A stretch of DNA of 45,157 bases from Rikenellaceae bacterium (GTDB lineage: Bacteria; Bacteroidota; Bacteroidia; Bacteroidales; Rikenellaceae). The stretch is from contig SUZP01000010.1 of the NCBI GenBank assembly GCA_015059865.1, positions 1-45,157 on the forward strand, given 5' to 3'. Each line of letters begins with the position of its first letter. Position 1 is the stretch's first letter. Shown in pieces: positions 33,016 to 41,588 of the stretch. A program made the position numbers and the translations under genes. The notes under the pieces are model-generated. The model did no database searches. It was not told the DNA's origin and saw only the letters and a list, made by a program, of their open reading frames with translations.

Positions 33016-34368
33016 ATGATAAGACGAACACTTCTACTGCTCGCTACTCTTGCTGTGTGTCTATCTACCAACGCAGCTAAGCGCAAAAACAGAGAGGCGG
33101 AGAGGGTTGTTATACCCATATACGACACCATACGCGTAGTAGTTACCGACACCATAAAGGTCGAGCCTAAGCCTGCGCCACGCATCGACACCTTGCGCCT
33201 TGCGCACACACCAGCCGAAGTAGACTCCCTCGTGGAGGCGTGGAGCATACTCCACCAAGCACAAGCCGAAAAAGCATTTTTCGACACCTACACAGGCGAT
33301 GACGAGAGTACGGCTTCAATGCCTATCGACACCCTCTATAAGCAGCGACTGTTGGATATGGTATCACCCGTACACCTACCCTACAACTACATAGTGCGCA
33401 ACTTCATTAACCAATATCTTAATGGTCGTTGGAGCGCACTGACAAATATCCTCGCCCTATCAAAGTACTACTTCCCGATTATCGAGGAGGAGCTACACGC
33501 CGCAGGGCTACCATTGGAGCTTCGATATCTGCCAATTATCGAATCGAACCTCTCGATACGCGCCACCTCGCGTATGGGTGCTGTGGGATTGTGGCAATTT
33601 ATGCCCGCCACAGGCAAAAATCTCGGCTTGGAGATAAACTCGTTGGTAGACGAGCGTTGCGATGTGCTGAAATCGACTCGTGCTGCCTGCAAGTTCCTCG
33701 CACACCTATATAAAGTATATGGCGACTGGACACTCGCCATTGCCGCCTACAATTGTGGCCCCGGAAATGTAAACAGAGCCTTAGCTCGCGCAGGCGAAAA
33801 TTGCAAAACATTTTGGGACATATACGACTTCCTCCCTCGCGAGACGCGCGGATATGTTCCGAAGTATATCGCCGCAGCGTACGCCTATACATATCACAAG
33901 GCGCACAATATCGAGCCTAAACCTACACCCGATTGCATCGCCACCGACACCGTAACCATAAGTCGTGTGATGCACCTCGGACAGGTGGCCTCGACACTCA
34001 ATATACCAATTGAGACTCTGCGCGATTTAAATCCGCAATACAAGTTAGATATTGTTCCTGCAACAAAGAAGAGCTATTCTCTACGACTTCCTACACGCTA
34101 TACAAGCGAGTTTATCCTAAACGAAAAGGATATCTACGCCAAAGATTCACTCTATCTGAAAGAGTTCATCAACCCCGCCAACTTGGAGAAGAAACGCGCC
34201 GAAGGTGTGGGCTACATCTACACCGTGCGCAAAGACGACAACCTTGGACTTATCGCTAAGCGTAACCGCTGTACAGTCAAGGAGTTGATGAAGTGGAACA
34301 AATTGAGATCCACCGTCATACGCCCAGGACAAAAGCTCCGCATCGAGAAGCCGAAACCAAGAGGATAG
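33016..34368 (+). CDS. Membrane-bound lytic murein transglycosylase (MltD-like) with LysM
   Basis: The 450-residue protein has a signal peptide (MIRRTLLLLATLAVCLSTNA), an SLT lysozyme-like domain and C-terminal LysM-type repeats. The catalytic Glu is E176 in YLPIIESNL. It is followed by SRMGAVGLWQFMPATGKNLGL and WTLAIAAYNCGPGNVNRAL, as in MltD. LysM-like segments are RVMHLGQVASTLNIPIETLRDLNP (about 315-340) and YTVRKDDNLGLIAKRNRCTVKELMKWN (about 400-430). It cleaves peptidoglycan to 1,6-anhydromuropeptides in the periplasm. It starts 8 bases after the DUF5683 gene. Confidence 0.93.
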   Translation: MIRRTLLLLATLAVCLSTNAAKRKNREAERVVIPIYDTIRVVVTDTIKVEPKPAPRIDTLRLAHTPAEVDSLVEAWSILHQAQAEKAFFDTYTGDDESTASMPIDTLYKQRLLDMVSPVHLPYNYIVRNFINQYLNGRWSALTNILALSKYYFPIIEEELHAAGLPLELRYLPIIESNLSIRATSRMGAVGLWQFMPATGKNLGLEINSLVDERCDVLKSTRAACKFLAHLYKVYGDWTLAIAAYNCGPGNVNRALARAGENCKTFWDIYDFLPRETRGYVPKYIAAAYAYTYHKAHNIEPKPTPDCIATDTVTISRVMHLGQVASTLNIPIETLRDLNPQYKLDIVPATKKSYSLRLPTRYTSEFILNEKDIYAKDSLYLKEFINPANLEKKRAEGVGYIYTVRKDDNLGLIAKRNRCTVKELMKWNKLRSTVIRPGQKLRIEKPKPRG

Positions 34369-34385
34369 GCGAGGATAGGAGTTCA

Positions 34386-34675
34386 GACGAGAGACGAGAG
34401 ACGAGAGACGAGAGTTTTCAAATTGACAATTGACGAATTGACAATTGACCTTCGGTCTTCACTGCTCCGCCTCGGCAAAGTCTGCAAGCAGCCTCTGCTC
34501 TCGGCTCAATCGCAGCGGTGACAATTAAAGGAATTCTTAATTTTTAATTTTTAATTTTTAATTACTTTCTCGCGCTCCCCAGTAAAGGGCGGAACGCCCG
34601 CCCCCAGTAAAACACCGCAGGTGTCTCCCCAGTAAACCCCAGTTTTGTTGCGCCGTGACTACCTTAGGAGTCCCC
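34386..34675 (-). repeat. ACTGGGG/heptad mosaic element, right copy (inverted)
   Basis: The element reads on the minus strand. GACGAGA occurs four times (34386-34414), then AATTGAC/AATTGACG units (34420-34448), a 70-base insert (34449-34518) absent from the left copy, AATTAAAGG and AATTTTT-type units (34519-34564), and the 84-base ACTGGGG core (34571-34653). The core matches 27416-27499 with two mismatches. The rest of the 372-base gap between mltD and argR holds only the argR terminator. Confidence 0.88.
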
Positions 34676-34679
34676 ACAA

Positions 34680-34718
34680 CAAAAAAAATGGGCTGTCCAA
34701 CAGATTTGCGAACAGCCC
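34680..34718 (-). terminator. Rho-independent terminator of argR
   Basis: On the minus strand GGGCTGTTC (34718-34710) pairs with GGACAGCCC (34698-34690), with one mismatch or bulge, and is followed by A and eight Ts. It starts about 22 bases after the argR stop. Confidence 0.8.
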
Positions 34719-34740
34719 AAACTCTATCAAAAGCGCAATA

Positions 34741-35211
34741 CTACTCTACATATCGCAATGTCGGAAACATTGCACACATCTGCTCAAACACACTCTCGCG
34801 CTTGGCATCCTCGCGCAATATTACAACGATGTTATTGTCTCCTGCGATAGTGCCAATGATATCCTTAGATTTGCGACCATCGATAATCACCGACACCGCA
34901 CTTGCATATCCAGATTTGGTTGCTACAACTGCAATATTATGCGAAAATTTAACACCCAAAACAGCATCTGCTATATTGGCAGTGTTTGTAACAACATCAG
35001 AGCCCAGTTTTTCGCTCAAAACATAGACATATCCTTTATCGGGATGTGGCATCTTGGATATGTTCACCTCCTTAAAATCACGAGATAATGTACTCTGTGT
35101 AGCTTTAACTCCAAGTTCAGAAAGGCGTTGAATAAGGTCTTCTTGCGAACCTATAAGTTCTTCACTTACAATACGCCTGATAAGATTTAGTCGTTCTGTT
35201 TTATTTCCCAT
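34741..35211 (-). CDS. argR: Arginine repressor ArgR
   Basis: The 156-residue protein has the winged helix N-terminus (NKTERLNLIRRIVSEELIGSQEDLIQRLSELGVKATQSTLSRDFKEVNISK, with the SQ.DL..L...G...TQ(A/S)TLSRDL signature) and the hexamer/arginine-binding C-terminus (HNIAVVATKSGYASAVSVIIDGRK; IIGTIAGDNNIVVILRE, GTIAGDDT-like). In the presence of L-arginine it binds ARG boxes to repress synthesis or induce breakdown of arginine. It has its own promoter and terminator. A candidate ARG box lies upstream, so autoregulation is plausible. No arginine genes are in the window. Confidence 0.94.
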   Translation of the reverse strand: MGNKTERLNLIRRIVSEELIGSQEDLIQRLSELGVKATQSTLSRDFKEVNISKMPHPDKGYVYVLSEKLGSDVVTNTANIADAVLGVKFSHNIAVVATKSGYASAVSVIIDGRKSKDIIGTIAGDNNIVVILREDAKRESVFEQMCAMFPTLRYVE

Positions 35212-35239
35212 AGGTTAATTTGTGGATTAATTTGTATAC

Positions 35240-35270
35240 GCAAATATAATAATTTTTATTGTATTACAAA
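35240..35270 (-). promoter_or_regulatory. Promoter of argR
   Basis: On the minus strand TTTG (35270-35267), 18 bases, TATATTTGC (35248-35240), 29 bases before the ATG. Confidence 0.65.
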
Positions 35271-35288
35271 AATAACTTACTACAATTT

Positions 35289-35314
35289 TATGAATTTTAT
35301 GAATAGAAATTCCA
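35289..35314. promoter_or_regulatory. Candidate ARG box (ArgR operator)
   Basis: ATGAATAGAAATTCCA (35299-35314) is close to the Bacillus-type ARG box CATGAATAAAAATKCAAK. A second half-site-like TATGAATTTT begins at 35289. It lies 20-45 bases upstream of the argR -33 element and between the divergent argR and polysaccharide promoters. Confidence 0.4.
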
Positions 35315-35385
35315 CATTGAATATAATTGCCAATTTATCGCATAAATACACCGCAAAATGTAACTGATTGGCTATGAGCATTTTA

Positions 35386-35396
35386 CCCCCCCCCCC
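35386..35396 (+). repeat. Poly-C tract (11 bases)
   Basis: Eleven consecutive Cs lie 30 bases upstream of the -33 element of the polysaccharide promoter. Such a homopolymer is prone to slippage during replication, and could also be a sequencing-length error. Confidence 0.95.
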
Positions 35397-35426
35397 TATA
35401 AATTTTAACAAAAAAGATAGTAAAAT

Positions 35427-35458
35427 TTTGCTTTTTATTATTTGTTTTGTATATTTGC
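35427..35458 (+). promoter_or_regulatory. Promoter of the polysaccharide locus
   Basis: TTTG (35427-35430), 19 bases, TATATTTGC (35450-35458): a full match to the Bacteroidota promoter. Transcription would start near 35464-35466, leaving a leader of about 212 bases. Confidence 0.75.
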
Positions 35459-35463
35459 AAGAG

Positions 35464-35677
35464 ATAAATGTTTGTTTTCGGCTAAAAAATGCCAAGTATG
35501 CAATGAGCATATATGGTATTATAGCTCGGTTGATAATTGCGCAACGCGCTGCAAATCAGTGTATTGTATAATTATCAAAGCCCCAGAGGTGTGCACATAC
35601 CCCAAATTTAGCAAGAGTGTAACTGAATTACGAAGAATTACGATTTCACAATACTAGCCCAATAAAACCTCGAAACA
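35464..35677 (+). promoter_or_regulatory. Long untranslated leader of the polysaccharide locus
   Basis: The stretch from the predicted start to the first ATG (35678) contains no convincing ORF. It has weak stems, for example around 35536-35553 (TTGCGC...GCTGCAA) and GGTGTGCACATACC (35588-35601). I see no T-tract terminator. It could host antitermination, but no UpxY/NusG-like gene follows. Confidence 0.35.
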
Positions 35678-36856
35678 ATGACATCTATTTTTGTACTGAG
35701 CGCTACGCTTGCATCTGTGATAGCACTATTAGTAGTAACGCTAATCCATCCACAAGTTGTTAAATTTGCGAAAAAACGCAATATTGTAGACAATCCCGAT
35801 GCGCGTAAATTACAGCGAAATCCAGTACCAGTAATGGGAGGTGTCGCTGTTTTTTTTGGTATAATATCGGGATTTGCCGTAGCTACTTTCCTAATCAATG
35901 TTGCCGCACTGCTTCCAATATTTGTAGCTCTATCTGTGATGTTGTGTGTCGGTGTGATAGACGATATGTCGGAGTTGTCGCCTCGATTGCGCTTTGTGAT
36001 TGAAATCGCAATGTCACTAATGTTGGTATTTTGGTCGGGCGTATCGTTAAATAACTTCCATGGTCTTTGGGGTATTGGCGCCGTACCATTGTGGCTATCA
36101 CTACCATTAACGGTAGTTGCAGTAGTGGGCATCATAAACGCCATAAACTTGGTGGATGGAGTGGATGGGCTCTCTTCGGGGTACTGCATCTCGGCAAGCG
36201 TAGCTTTCAGTATCATCTTCTACCACGCAGAGTGCGCCCCTATGTTGCTTATGTGCGGACTATCCATCGGGGCGTTGCTTCCTTTCTTCTTCCACAATGT
36301 ATTCGGTTGCAAATCGAAGATGTTTATCGGAGATGGTGGCTCACTGATGATGGGCGTTATAATGTCCTCCTATGTGCTCTATACGATAGACTCAGGAGGA
36401 TGCTGCGAGCAGCTTGCAGAGAGAGGTATAGGATTGGTACCCTTCACCTTGGCAGTAATGTGTGTACCTGTATTTGACACCGTTCGAGTTATGGTGATGC
36501 GTATATTACGCCACACCTCGCCATTTCATCCAGACAAGACACACTTACACCACCTCTTTATCGAATTGGGATTTTCGCATGTCGGCACAACCGCCTGCGT
36601 ATTGTTAATGAATGTTCTTGTCGTACTGTTATGGTGGGTATCGTACAAGCTTGGAGCCTCGGTAGATATTCAATTCTATGTGGTTATGGCAAGTGGTTTG
36701 CTATTGACTGCGGGCTTCTATAAGTTTATGAGGATGAACATCGCACGCAACACAGCATTATATCAATTTGCAAGACGCGTGGGAGCAAAAACACATTTGG
36801 AGAATAATCGTAGTTGGTCCGTCTTACAAAAGATAGCAGACTACAAACACAAATAA
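35678..36856 (+). CDS. TagO/WecA-type undecaprenyl-phosphate sugar-1-phosphate transferase
   Basis: A 392-residue protein with about eleven membrane helices of the MraY/WecA family. Cytosolic signatures: [18 protein letters not shown], the Asp pair [43 protein letters not shown], and the sugar-recognition loop [18 protein letters not shown]. It would move GlcNAc-1-P or a similar sugar phosphate to undecaprenyl phosphate and so start the repeat unit. It is the first gene of the locus, 4 bases before ugd. The HPDKTHLHH loop favours the WecA/TagO branch over MraY. Confidence 0.92.
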   Translation: MTSIFVLSATLASVIALLVVTLIHPQVVKFAKKRNIVDNPDARKLQRNPVPVMGGVAVFFGIISGFAVATFLINVAALLPIFVALSVMLCVGVIDDMSELSPRLRFVIEIAMSLMLVFWSGVSLNNFHGLWGIGAVPLWLSLPLTVVAVVGIINAINLVDGVDGLSSGYCISASVAFSIIFYHAECAPMLLMCGLSIGALLPFFFHNVFGCKSKMFIGDGGSLMMGVIMSSYVLYTIDSGGCCEQLAERGIGLVPFTLAVMCVPVFDTVRVMVMRILRHTSPFHPDKTHLHHLFIELGFSHVGTTACVLLMNVLVVLLWWVSYKLGASVDIQFYVVMASGLLLTAGFYKFMRMNIARNTALYQFARRVGAKTHLENNRSWSVLQKIADYKHK

Positions 36857-36860
36857 TACT

Positions 36861-38174
36861 ATGAAAATTGCAGTAGCAGGAACGGGATATGTGGGGCTTT
36901 CGATAGCCACACTGCTGGCACAACACAACGAGGTTGTGGCAGTGGATATTGTACCCGAGAAGGTTGAAAAAATCAACAATCGCATATCTCCAATTCAAGA
37001 CGATTATATCGAGAAATATCTTGCGGAGAAAGAGCTAAATCTACGGGCAACGCTTGATGGTAAAGAGGCGTATAAAGATGCAGAGTTTGTTGTAATTGCT
37101 GCCCCTACAAATTACGACCCGCAGAAAAACTTTTTCGACACCCATCACATCGAAGATGTTATTGACCTTGTTTTGGAGGTTAATCCAAACGCGACAATGA
37201 TTATAAAGAGTACTATTCCTGTTGGCTATTGTCGTTCGCTGTATGTTAAGTATGCAAAAAAATTTAAGAAAAATGGCTGGGACTCTACTCACAAATTCCG
37301 TCTGCTTTTCTCTCCCGAATTCTTGCGAGAGAGCAAGGCTCTCTACGATAACCTCTACCCAAGCCGCATCATTGTGGGTTATCCCAAGATAATTGAGGCA
37401 TTCGACGAGGAGAACAAAGCCATCAAGGCTATTGCAGGCAATCATCTAATGGAGGCCGCACATACATTTGCAGAGTTATTAAAGCAAGGTGCTCTAAAAG
37501 AGGATATACCCGTGTTATTTATGGGGCTCAAAGAGGCAGAGGCGGTAAAGCTTTTTGCTAACACATACTTGGCTCTGCGCGTAAGCTATTTCAATGAGCT
37601 TGATACTTACGCCGAGATGAAAGGTTTAGATACGCAAGCTATCATCGAGGGCGTATGTCTCGACCCTCGTATAGGTTCGCACTATAACAACCCTTCGTTT
37701 GGTTATGGTGGTTACTGTTTGCCAAAGGATACAAAACAGCTTCTTGCGAATTACGACTCTGTACCTCAGAATATGATATCTGCAATCGTAGAGAGCAATC
37801 GTACAAGAAAGGATTTTATTGCCGACCGTGTATTGGAGCTTGCTGGTGCATACGAGGCAAATAGCAGTTATGATGCATCAAAGGAACAACATGTCATTAT
37901 TGGCGTATATCGTCTTACAATGAAATCAAACTCTGACAACTTCCGTCAATCATCAATTCAGGGTGTAATGAAGCGCATCAAGGCAAAAGGCGCAGAGGTG
38001 ATTATCTATGAGCCAACACTTGAAGATGGCACAACATTCTTCGGAAGCCTTGTAATAAATGACTTGGCCGAGTTTAAAACTCGCTCACAAGCAATCATTG
38101 CCAACCGCTATGATACGGCACTTGATGATGTGGCAGAAAAGGTTTATACACGCGATATTTTCCAAAGAGATTAA
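36861..38174 (+). CDS. ugd: UDP-glucose 6-dehydrogenase
   Basis: A 437-residue protein with an N-terminal Rossmann motif ([13 protein letters not shown]), a middle domain with [23 protein letters not shown], and catalytic Cys286 in the motif [14 protein letters not shown]. The C-terminal UDP-binding domain is [25 protein letters not shown]. It oxidises UDP-glucose to UDP-glucuronate in two NAD-linked steps. The next gene is a UDP-GlcA 4-epimerase, which supports the UDP-Glc call over GDP-mannose or UDP-ManNAc dehydrogenase. Confidence 0.93.
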   Translation: MKIAVAGTGYVGLSIATLLAQHNEVVAVDIVPEKVEKINNRISPIQDDYIEKYLAEKELNLRATLDGKEAYKDAEFVVIAAPTNYDPQKNFFDTHHIEDVIDLVLEVNPNATMIIKSTIPVGYCRSLYVKYAKKFKKNGWDSTHKFRLLFSPEFLRESKALYDNLYPSRIIVGYPKIIEAFDEENKAIKAIAGNHLMEAAHTFAELLKQGALKEDIPVLFMGLKEAEAVKLFANTYLALRVSYFNELDTYAEMKGLDTQAIIEGVCLDPRIGSHYNNPSFGYGGYCLPKDTKQLLANYDSVPQNMISAIVESNRTRKDFIADRVLELAGAYEANSSYDASKEQHVIIGVYRLTMKSNSDNFRQSSIQGVMKRIKAKGAEVIIYEPTLEDGTTFFGSLVINDLAEFKTRSQAIIANRYDTALDDVAEKVYTRDIFQRD

Positions 38175-38180
38175 AGTACT

Positions 38181-39236
38181 ATGGTAACATATAATGTAAA
38201 TCTCAACAACAAGGTTGTTCTTGTAACAGGTGCAGTGGGATTTATCGGTGCAAATCTGATCAAGCGACTACTGAATGATTTTGAGAGTGTAAAAGTCGTT
38301 GGCATAGATAGTATCACCGACTATTATGATGTTAGACTCAAACATGAGCGTTTAGAGGAACTATATACTTATGGCGATAGATTTATTTTTGTGAAAGGTA
38401 ATATCGCTGACAAGCAAACTATTGATAACCTTTTTGCTGAATATAAACCTCAAGTTGTTGTGAACCTTGCGGCACAAGCAGGTGTACGCTACTCAATCAC
38501 CAATCCAGATGCCTATATTGAGAGTAATTTAATAGGATTCTACAATATCTTGGAGGCTTGTCGCCACAATGAAGTGGAGCATTTGGTTTATGCCTCTTCT
38601 TCAAGTGTATACGGTAGCAACAAAAAAGTACCATACAGTACAGACGATAAAGTAGACAATCCCGTATCGCTCTATGCCGCCACGAAAAAGAGCAATGAGT
38701 TAATGGCTCACGCGTATAGCAAACTATATAACATTCCGAGTACAGGATTGCGCTTCTTTACAGTCTATGGCCCTTGCGGTCGCCCCGATATGGCGTACTT
38801 TGGCTTCACTAATAAATTGTTAAAGGGCGAGAAGATACAAATCTTCAACTACGGAAATTGCAAGCGTGATTTTACCTATGTAGATGATATCGTGGAGGGT
38901 GTTGTTCGTATTATGCAGCACGCACCAGAAAAGGAGGTTGGCGAAGATGGTCTGCCAATTCCACCATATAAGGTATATAACATTGGTAACAATAGTCCCG
39001 AAAATCTTCTTGATTTCGTACAAATTCTGCAAGAGGAGCTTTTGGCGGCAGGTGTTCTCCCAGCAGACTACGATTTTGAGGCGCATAAGGAGTTGGTGCC
39101 TATGCAACATGGCGATGTGCCTGTAACCTATGCCGATACCTCGGCATTAGAGAAAGATTTTGGCTTCAAACCTCAGACCTCATTGCGCGAAGGATTGCGT
39201 AAATTCGCTATGTGGTATAAGGAGTTTTATGGGTAA
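38181..39236 (+). CDS. UDP-glucuronate 4-epimerase-like SDR
   Basis: A 351-residue extended SDR: NAD loop TGAVGFIG (residues 16-23), SSSSVYG (140-145), Y165-x3-K169 (YAATK), and late motifs RDFTYVDDIVEGV and GDVPVTYADTSALEKDFGF. The sequence NKKVPYSTDDKVDNPVSLYAATKKSNELMAHAYSKLY is typical of UDP-GlcA 4-epimerases (GAE/Cap1J/LspL type). It would make UDP-galacturonate from the Ugd product. WbpP-type UDP-GlcNAc epimerases are the main alternative. It starts 6 bases after ugd. Confidence 0.9.
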   Translation: MVTYNVNLNNKVVLVTGAVGFIGANLIKRLLNDFESVKVVGIDSITDYYDVRLKHERLEELYTYGDRFIFVKGNIADKQTIDNLFAEYKPQVVVNLAAQAGVRYSITNPDAYIESNLIGFYNILEACRHNEVEHLVYASSSSVYGSNKKVPYSTDDKVDNPVSLYAATKKSNELMAHAYSKLYNIPSTGLRFFTVYGPCGRPDMAYFGFTNKLLKGEKIQIFNYGNCKRDFTYVDDIVEGVVRIMQHAPEKEVGEDGLPIPPYKVYNIGNNSPENLLDFVQILQEELLAAGVLPADYDFEAHKELVPMQHGDVPVTYADTSALEKDFGFKPQTSLREGLRKFAMWYKEFYG

Positions 39237-39253
39237 AGAGAGAATAATGAACA

Positions 39254-40786
39254 ATGAATCAAGAGCAGAAGCAAAATAATACCATAGTTAAGAATACGAT
39301 GTATCTATACATTCGTACTTTTTTAACTATGGTATTGTCAATATACACTTCAAGAGTTGTTCTGCAAGTCCTTGGAGTTGAGGATTATGGATTATACAAT
39401 GTTGTGGGCGGAATCGCAGCATCATTTTCATTCCTATCCTCAATGTTGTCAAATGCGACACAAAGGTATCTTAACTACGCTATTGGTGCTAATGATTACG
39501 AAAAAGCGAATCAAATATTTAATATGAACCTTATTATTTATTTGGTTTATGCTATTATTTCCATTATTGTAGTTGAAATCGGAGGAGCTTGGTTCATTGA
39601 AAATAAAATGGTTGTTGCTCCTGAACGAGTGGATGCTGTGTATTACACCCTGCATGCAACAACTATTGTATTGGCTATATCTCTAATATCTTCTGTATAT
39701 GAGTCCGCATTAATCGCTCGAGAGAATATGAAAATATATGCCTATATGGGTATGTATGATGCGGTAATGAAATTGGCTATCGTATTTTTAATTAGCTACT
39801 TATCATTTGACAAACTAAAAGCATATGCTGTTCTAATGGCAATAATGTCGATTTCTGCAAAACTCATTCCAGCAATATATTGTTTTAGGCACTATCCAGA
39901 AACCAAACTTAAATATTATTGGGATAAAGGTCAATTTAAAAGTATGTTCAAGTTTGTTGGCTGGAACTTTCTCGGAACTTCTGTGTTTATAATTAATGAT
40001 CAGGGAATGAACATGCTTTTGAATTCATTCTTTGGGGCAGGGGTAAATGCCGCTAGAGGATTGTCTATGCATGTTAAGGGTGCTATATCATCGTTCTCTT
40101 CTGGATTTTTTACTGCAATTCGTCCACAGATAGTGAAATCATACGCAGCCGGAGAGCATAAACGATTTGTGCAACTTGTCTTCAATGGAACCAGATACAC
40201 ATTTTATCTATTATGGATAGTTAGTCTGCCTATTATGCTCCGTGTAAATGAGTTGTTAGATATATGGCTAAAAGATGTTCCTGAATGGACCGGACAATTT
40301 GTTATATGGATTTGTATTTTCAATCTGTTTAATAGTAGTTTTTGCGATCCAATATGGCAAGGAATGCAGGCAATTGGTAAACTTAAAAAATATGTTGCCA
40401 TTGGTAGTATTATCTATTTACTTGCGTTTCCACTTTCACTATTAGCCTTCAATAACGAAGCTGCGCCAGTTGCTGCTTTTCAAATTCTTGTATTTGTGCG
40501 AATGGTCTATTTTATTGTAGCAATATTGATATTTAAAGATTATACCCAAATTCGGATAAATGATTATGTGAAGACCGTTCTATGTCCAATTATCAAGGTT
40601 CTGGTAGTGTCTGTTATATTTGGATATTGTGTAAACTTAGCGTTACCTAATACAATATTTGGAACATTCGTATCCTGCCTGCTTATTGTTATTGTTATTA
40701 CTCTTACTATATTCTTAATTGGTATTCAGCAATCTGAAAGGCAGATGGTTGCTGATTATATTAAAAGAAAAGTTCTTAGAAAATGA
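39254..40786 (+). CDS. Wzx-like polysaccharide flippase (MATE/MOP)
   Basis: The 510-residue protein has 12-14 hydrophobic helices. The N-terminus TMYLYIRTFLTMVLSIYTSRVVLQVLGVEDYGLYNVVGG is the classic polysaccharide-transporter start. It moves lipid-linked repeat units from the cytosolic to the periplasmic leaflet. Its base composition is clearly more AT-rich than ugd and the epimerase, which marks the start of the variable part of the locus. It starts 17 bases after the epimerase gene. The stop overlaps the next start (ATGA at 40783). Confidence 0.92.
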   Translation: MNQEQKQNNTIVKNTMYLYIRTFLTMVLSIYTSRVVLQVLGVEDYGLYNVVGGIAASFSFLSSMLSNATQRYLNYAIGANDYEKANQIFNMNLIIYLVYAIISIIVVEIGGAWFIENKMVVAPERVDAVYYTLHATTIVLAISLISSVYESALIARENMKIYAYMGMYDAVMKLAIVFLISYLSFDKLKAYAVLMAIMSISAKLIPAIYCFRHYPETKLKYYWDKGQFKSMFKFVGWNFLGTSVFIINDQGMNMLLNSFFGAGVNAARGLSMHVKGAISSFSSGFFTAIRPQIVKSYAAGEHKRFVQLVFNGTRYTFYLLWIVSLPIMLRVNELLDIWLKDVPEWTGQFVIWICIFNLFNSSFCDPIWQGMQAIGKLKKYVAIGSIIYLLAFPLSLLAFNNEAAPVAAFQILVFVRMVYFIVAILIFKDYTQIRINDYVKTVLCPIIKVLVVSVIFGYCVNLALPNTIFGTFVSCLLIVIVITLTIFLIGIQQSERQMVADYIKRKVLRK

Positions 40787-41588
40787 TATCGAGACTATAT
40801 AATTGGATTGAGCGCCAATCAATACCAGGGATAAATTGGTTTAAAACGATATATTTGAATTTCCGCATGCTACCTTTTAAACAAGCAAAGCGGTTCCCTA
40901 TTTTAGTTTATGGCAATCCTGCATTAAATTCATTGTCTGGCAAAATAACATTTGACTGCCCCATCAAAAAGGGTATTGTAAAGATAAATAAACAAGAGAC
41001 TTTTGCACCATCATTACAGACTGGCAGAACACAGATATGCATATATGGTTCTGTTGTTATTAAGGGAGAAGTACTAATCGGATGTGGAACAAAATATTGG
41101 TAGCACATAGTGGATGTCTTACACTTTATAACAATACAAGAATATTGGATTGTTGCAATATAGACTGCTGGTCGCAAATCACAATTGGAGAAGAATCAAG
41201 AATTGCTCACCGAAGCCAAATAATGGATAGTAATCATCACTACATATTGGATGAGAATACTAGAAAAGTTCCAAATAATAATAAATCTGTGGTAATTGGT
41301 AAATACTGCTGGATATGTAACTCCTCTTCATTGCTTCCAGGTGCTGTCGTTCCTGATTATAGCATCGTTTCAAGTTATAGTATAGTTAATAAGGACATAT
41401 CATCATGGGGAAATCATATCATCGTAGGCGGTATCCCTGTCAAACTCCTTAAAGCAAATGTTTCTAGAATCTTCAACAAATCCTTTGAACAAAACTTATG
41501 TGAGTATTTTAACAAAGGAGAAAAAGATGTTTATGAGGTACCACTTCATATTGATATTAATACGCTAATCCAGAGCAATCATGAATAA
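40783..41588 (+). pseudogene. Hexapeptide-repeat acyltransferase gene split by a -1 frameshift
   Basis: Two overlapping frames make one acetyltransferase. Frame 1 (40783-41103) encodes MISRLYNWIERQSI... to IKGEVLIGCGTK and ends TAG at 41101. Frame 2 (41082-41588) continues as ILVAHSGCLTLYNNTRILDC..., with the left-handed beta-helix pattern (ISWSQITIGEESRIAH; IGKYCWICNSSSLLPGAVVPDYSIVSSYSIVNKDISS). One more A in the run AAAA (41091-41094) would join them as GTKILVAHSG, about 267 residues in all. Similar intact proteins O-acetylate capsule sugars. It may be inactive, phase-variable, or rescued by slippage. Confidence 0.72.

Noticed and set aside
35521..35565. tRNA-like stretch (AGCTCGGTTG... 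CTGCAAA as in a Cys anticodon loop)
   Set aside because: Acceptor, D and anticodon stems do not pair and there is no T-arm; a chance similarity.
41082..41588. Independent second acetyltransferase gene
   Set aside because: It lacks an N-terminal region, begins inside the previous frame and completes it after a one-base shift.
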